Assembly (NCBI GenBank): GCA_017646885.1
Contig: JAGCLR010000295.1
Location: forward strand, 1-5,624
DNA from: Methanobrevibacter sp.
GTDB taxonomy: Archaea; Methanobacteriota; Methanobacteria; Methanobacteriales; Methanobacteriaceae
Length of the DNA stretch: 5,624 bases
Reading direction: 5' to 3'
Both the position numbers and the translations under genes were made by a program. Under the pieces are notes generated by a model, which searched no databases, was not told where the DNA came from, and worked only from the letters and a program-made list of their open reading frames with translations. Of this stretch, positions 4,806 through 5,624 are shown piece after piece (position 1 is the stretch's first letter; each line of letters opens with the position of its first letter).

Positions 4806-5624
4806 ATGACACGTAATGACAAAAGCAATATGACAATCATTGGCGGTACACGCGGTTTAGGCAGATGGTTGGCAGAACACTTGAAAAATGATTTCAACAT
4901 ACGCATCACAAGCCGTGACGAAAGCACTGGAAAAGCTGTTGCAGAGGAAATAGGCGTTGAATACAGCAACAACAACATTGAAGCCATAAAAGATGCAGAT
5001 ATCATTGTCTTCAGCGTTCCTATAGAGCATATGGTGGAAACCATCAAGGAAGTGGCTCCACATGCACCTGAAGGATCCCTCCTAATGGATGTTGCAAGTG
5101 TGAAAACAGAGCCATCAGAAGCATTGAAAAAATATGCTCCGGAAAATGCAGAGATATTGCCATGCCACCCTATGTTCGGTCCAAGAGTTCCTACACTCAA
5201 AAGGCAAATCATCGTATTGACCCCTATCGAAAACAGATCCCCTAATTGGTTGCCTCGTGTAAATGACTATTTAAACAAATCCGAGTGTGAGGTTGTAATA
5301 ACAACCCCAAATGAACACGACAAATATATGAGCATCGTCCAAGGATTAACTCACTTTTCATACATAAGCCTCGCTTCAACAATAAGAAAGCTGAATATCA
5401 ATGTCAAGGAATCCAGAAACTTTTCAAGCCCTGTCTATACCATTATGCTTGATATGGTCAGCCGTGTGGTTTATCAAAACCCTTATCTTTACTATTCCAT
5501 ACAGAAAAACAATCTGGAAACATCCAATGCAAGGGAAGCATTGATAAAGGAAAGCATATACCTATCAAATTTGATTGAGGAAGGAAAAGAAGACGACTTT
5601 GTTAAATCCGTTGTTAAATCTGCA
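4806..5624 (+). CDS. tyrA: Prephenate dehydrogenase, N-terminal 273 residues (runs off right edge)
   Basis: Cytoplasmic enzyme of tyrosine biosynthesis: prephenate + NAD(P)+ to 4-hydroxyphenylpyruvate + CO2. The frame is open from ATG 4806 to the edge (273 codons). Rossmann dinucleotide motif IIGGTRGLGRW lies at 11-21, acidic/basic end of strand 2 at SRDES (36-40). Substrate-domain motifs are DVASVK (95-100, S98), HPMFGP (121-126, with H121 as the likely catalytic His) and GLTHFSYISLA (180-190, H183), followed by SRNFSSPVYTIML (203-215) and QNPYLYYSIQ (224-233). The pattern matches methanogen TyrA such as the Methanocaldococcus enzyme of about 440 aa, so roughly 60% is present and the C-terminal extension is missing. 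ATG 4806 has GGGGAT 4 nt upstream; Met9 (MTIIGG) is a shorter alternative that begins where relatives begin, but has no SD. Codons are visibly richer in C/G than in neighbouring genes. Confidence 0.92.
   Translation, partial: MTRNDKSNMTIIGGTRGLGRWLAEHLKNDFNIRITSRDESTGKAVAEEIGVEYSNNNIEAIKDADIIVFSVPIEHMVETIKEVAPHAPEGSLLMDVASVKTEPSEALKKYAPENAEILPCHPMFGPRVPTLKRQIIVLTPIENRSPNWLPRVNDYLNKSECEVVITTPNEHDKYMSIVQGLTHFSYISLASTIRKLNINVKESRNFSSPVYTIMLDMVSRVVYQNPYLYYSIQKNNLETSNAREALIKESIYLSNLIEEGKEDDFVKSVVKSA

Noticed and set aside
4802..5212. 136-residue ORF on the minus strand (and a 68-residue one at 4857-5063)
   Set aside because: Lies opposite tyrA, whose motifs on the plus strand are unmistakable; no SD and no recognisable family.
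1..5624. CRISPR array, tRNA or rRNA gene, insertion sequence, integration site
   Set aside because: No regularly spaced direct repeats with spacers, no cloverleaf or rRNA-like segment, no transposase reading frame or terminal inverted repeats were seen on either strand.

Overview
The window reads as chromosomal DNA of a low-GC euryarchaeal methanogen, most likely Methanobrevibacter or a close relative. The grounds are the strongly AT-rich intergenic DNA, archaeal BRE/TATA promoters (TTTATAA/TTTATATA types) instead of -35/-10 boxes, poly-U tracts in place of hairpin terminators, an archaeal TrmB-family regulator, a short class III hybrid cluster protein and a methanogen-type prephenate dehydrogenase. 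The genus is inferred from remembered family resemblance, not from a search.

Left block (1-2568): a small cupin-domain gene cut by the window edge and hcp (hybrid cluster protein, NO/hydroxylamine reductase) lie on the minus strand. They diverge from a TrmB-family regulator on the plus strand. The 239-bp hcp/trmB gap holds two outward-facing BRE/TATA promoters that are near mirror images (1633-1652 and 1669-1688). Between them GTA recurs every 7 bp four times. The hcp leader also holds a 7-bp-arm palindrome. The layout suggests a nitrosative/oxidative stress unit in which TrmB controls hcp and itself.

Middle block (2590-4645): on the minus strand, a 62-aa DmpI-like tautomerase is followed by a 12-TM MFS exporter. 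Divergent on the plus strand is an HxlR-family regulator. A perfect 16-bp palindrome sits directly upstream of the tautomerase BRE/TATA and is the best operator candidate for the HxlR protein. This looks like a regulator-enzyme-exporter module for an unknown reactive or toxic small molecule.

Right block (4646-5624): a leader with a good TATA box and a chain of three tiny ORFs joined by TAATG precedes tyrA (prephenate dehydrogenase, tyrosine biosynthesis), which runs off the right edge.

No RNA genes, insertion sequences, CRISPR arrays or phage genes were seen. The individual protein families are known. What deserves attention is the regulatory architecture of the intergenic regions and the altered active site of the tautomerase.
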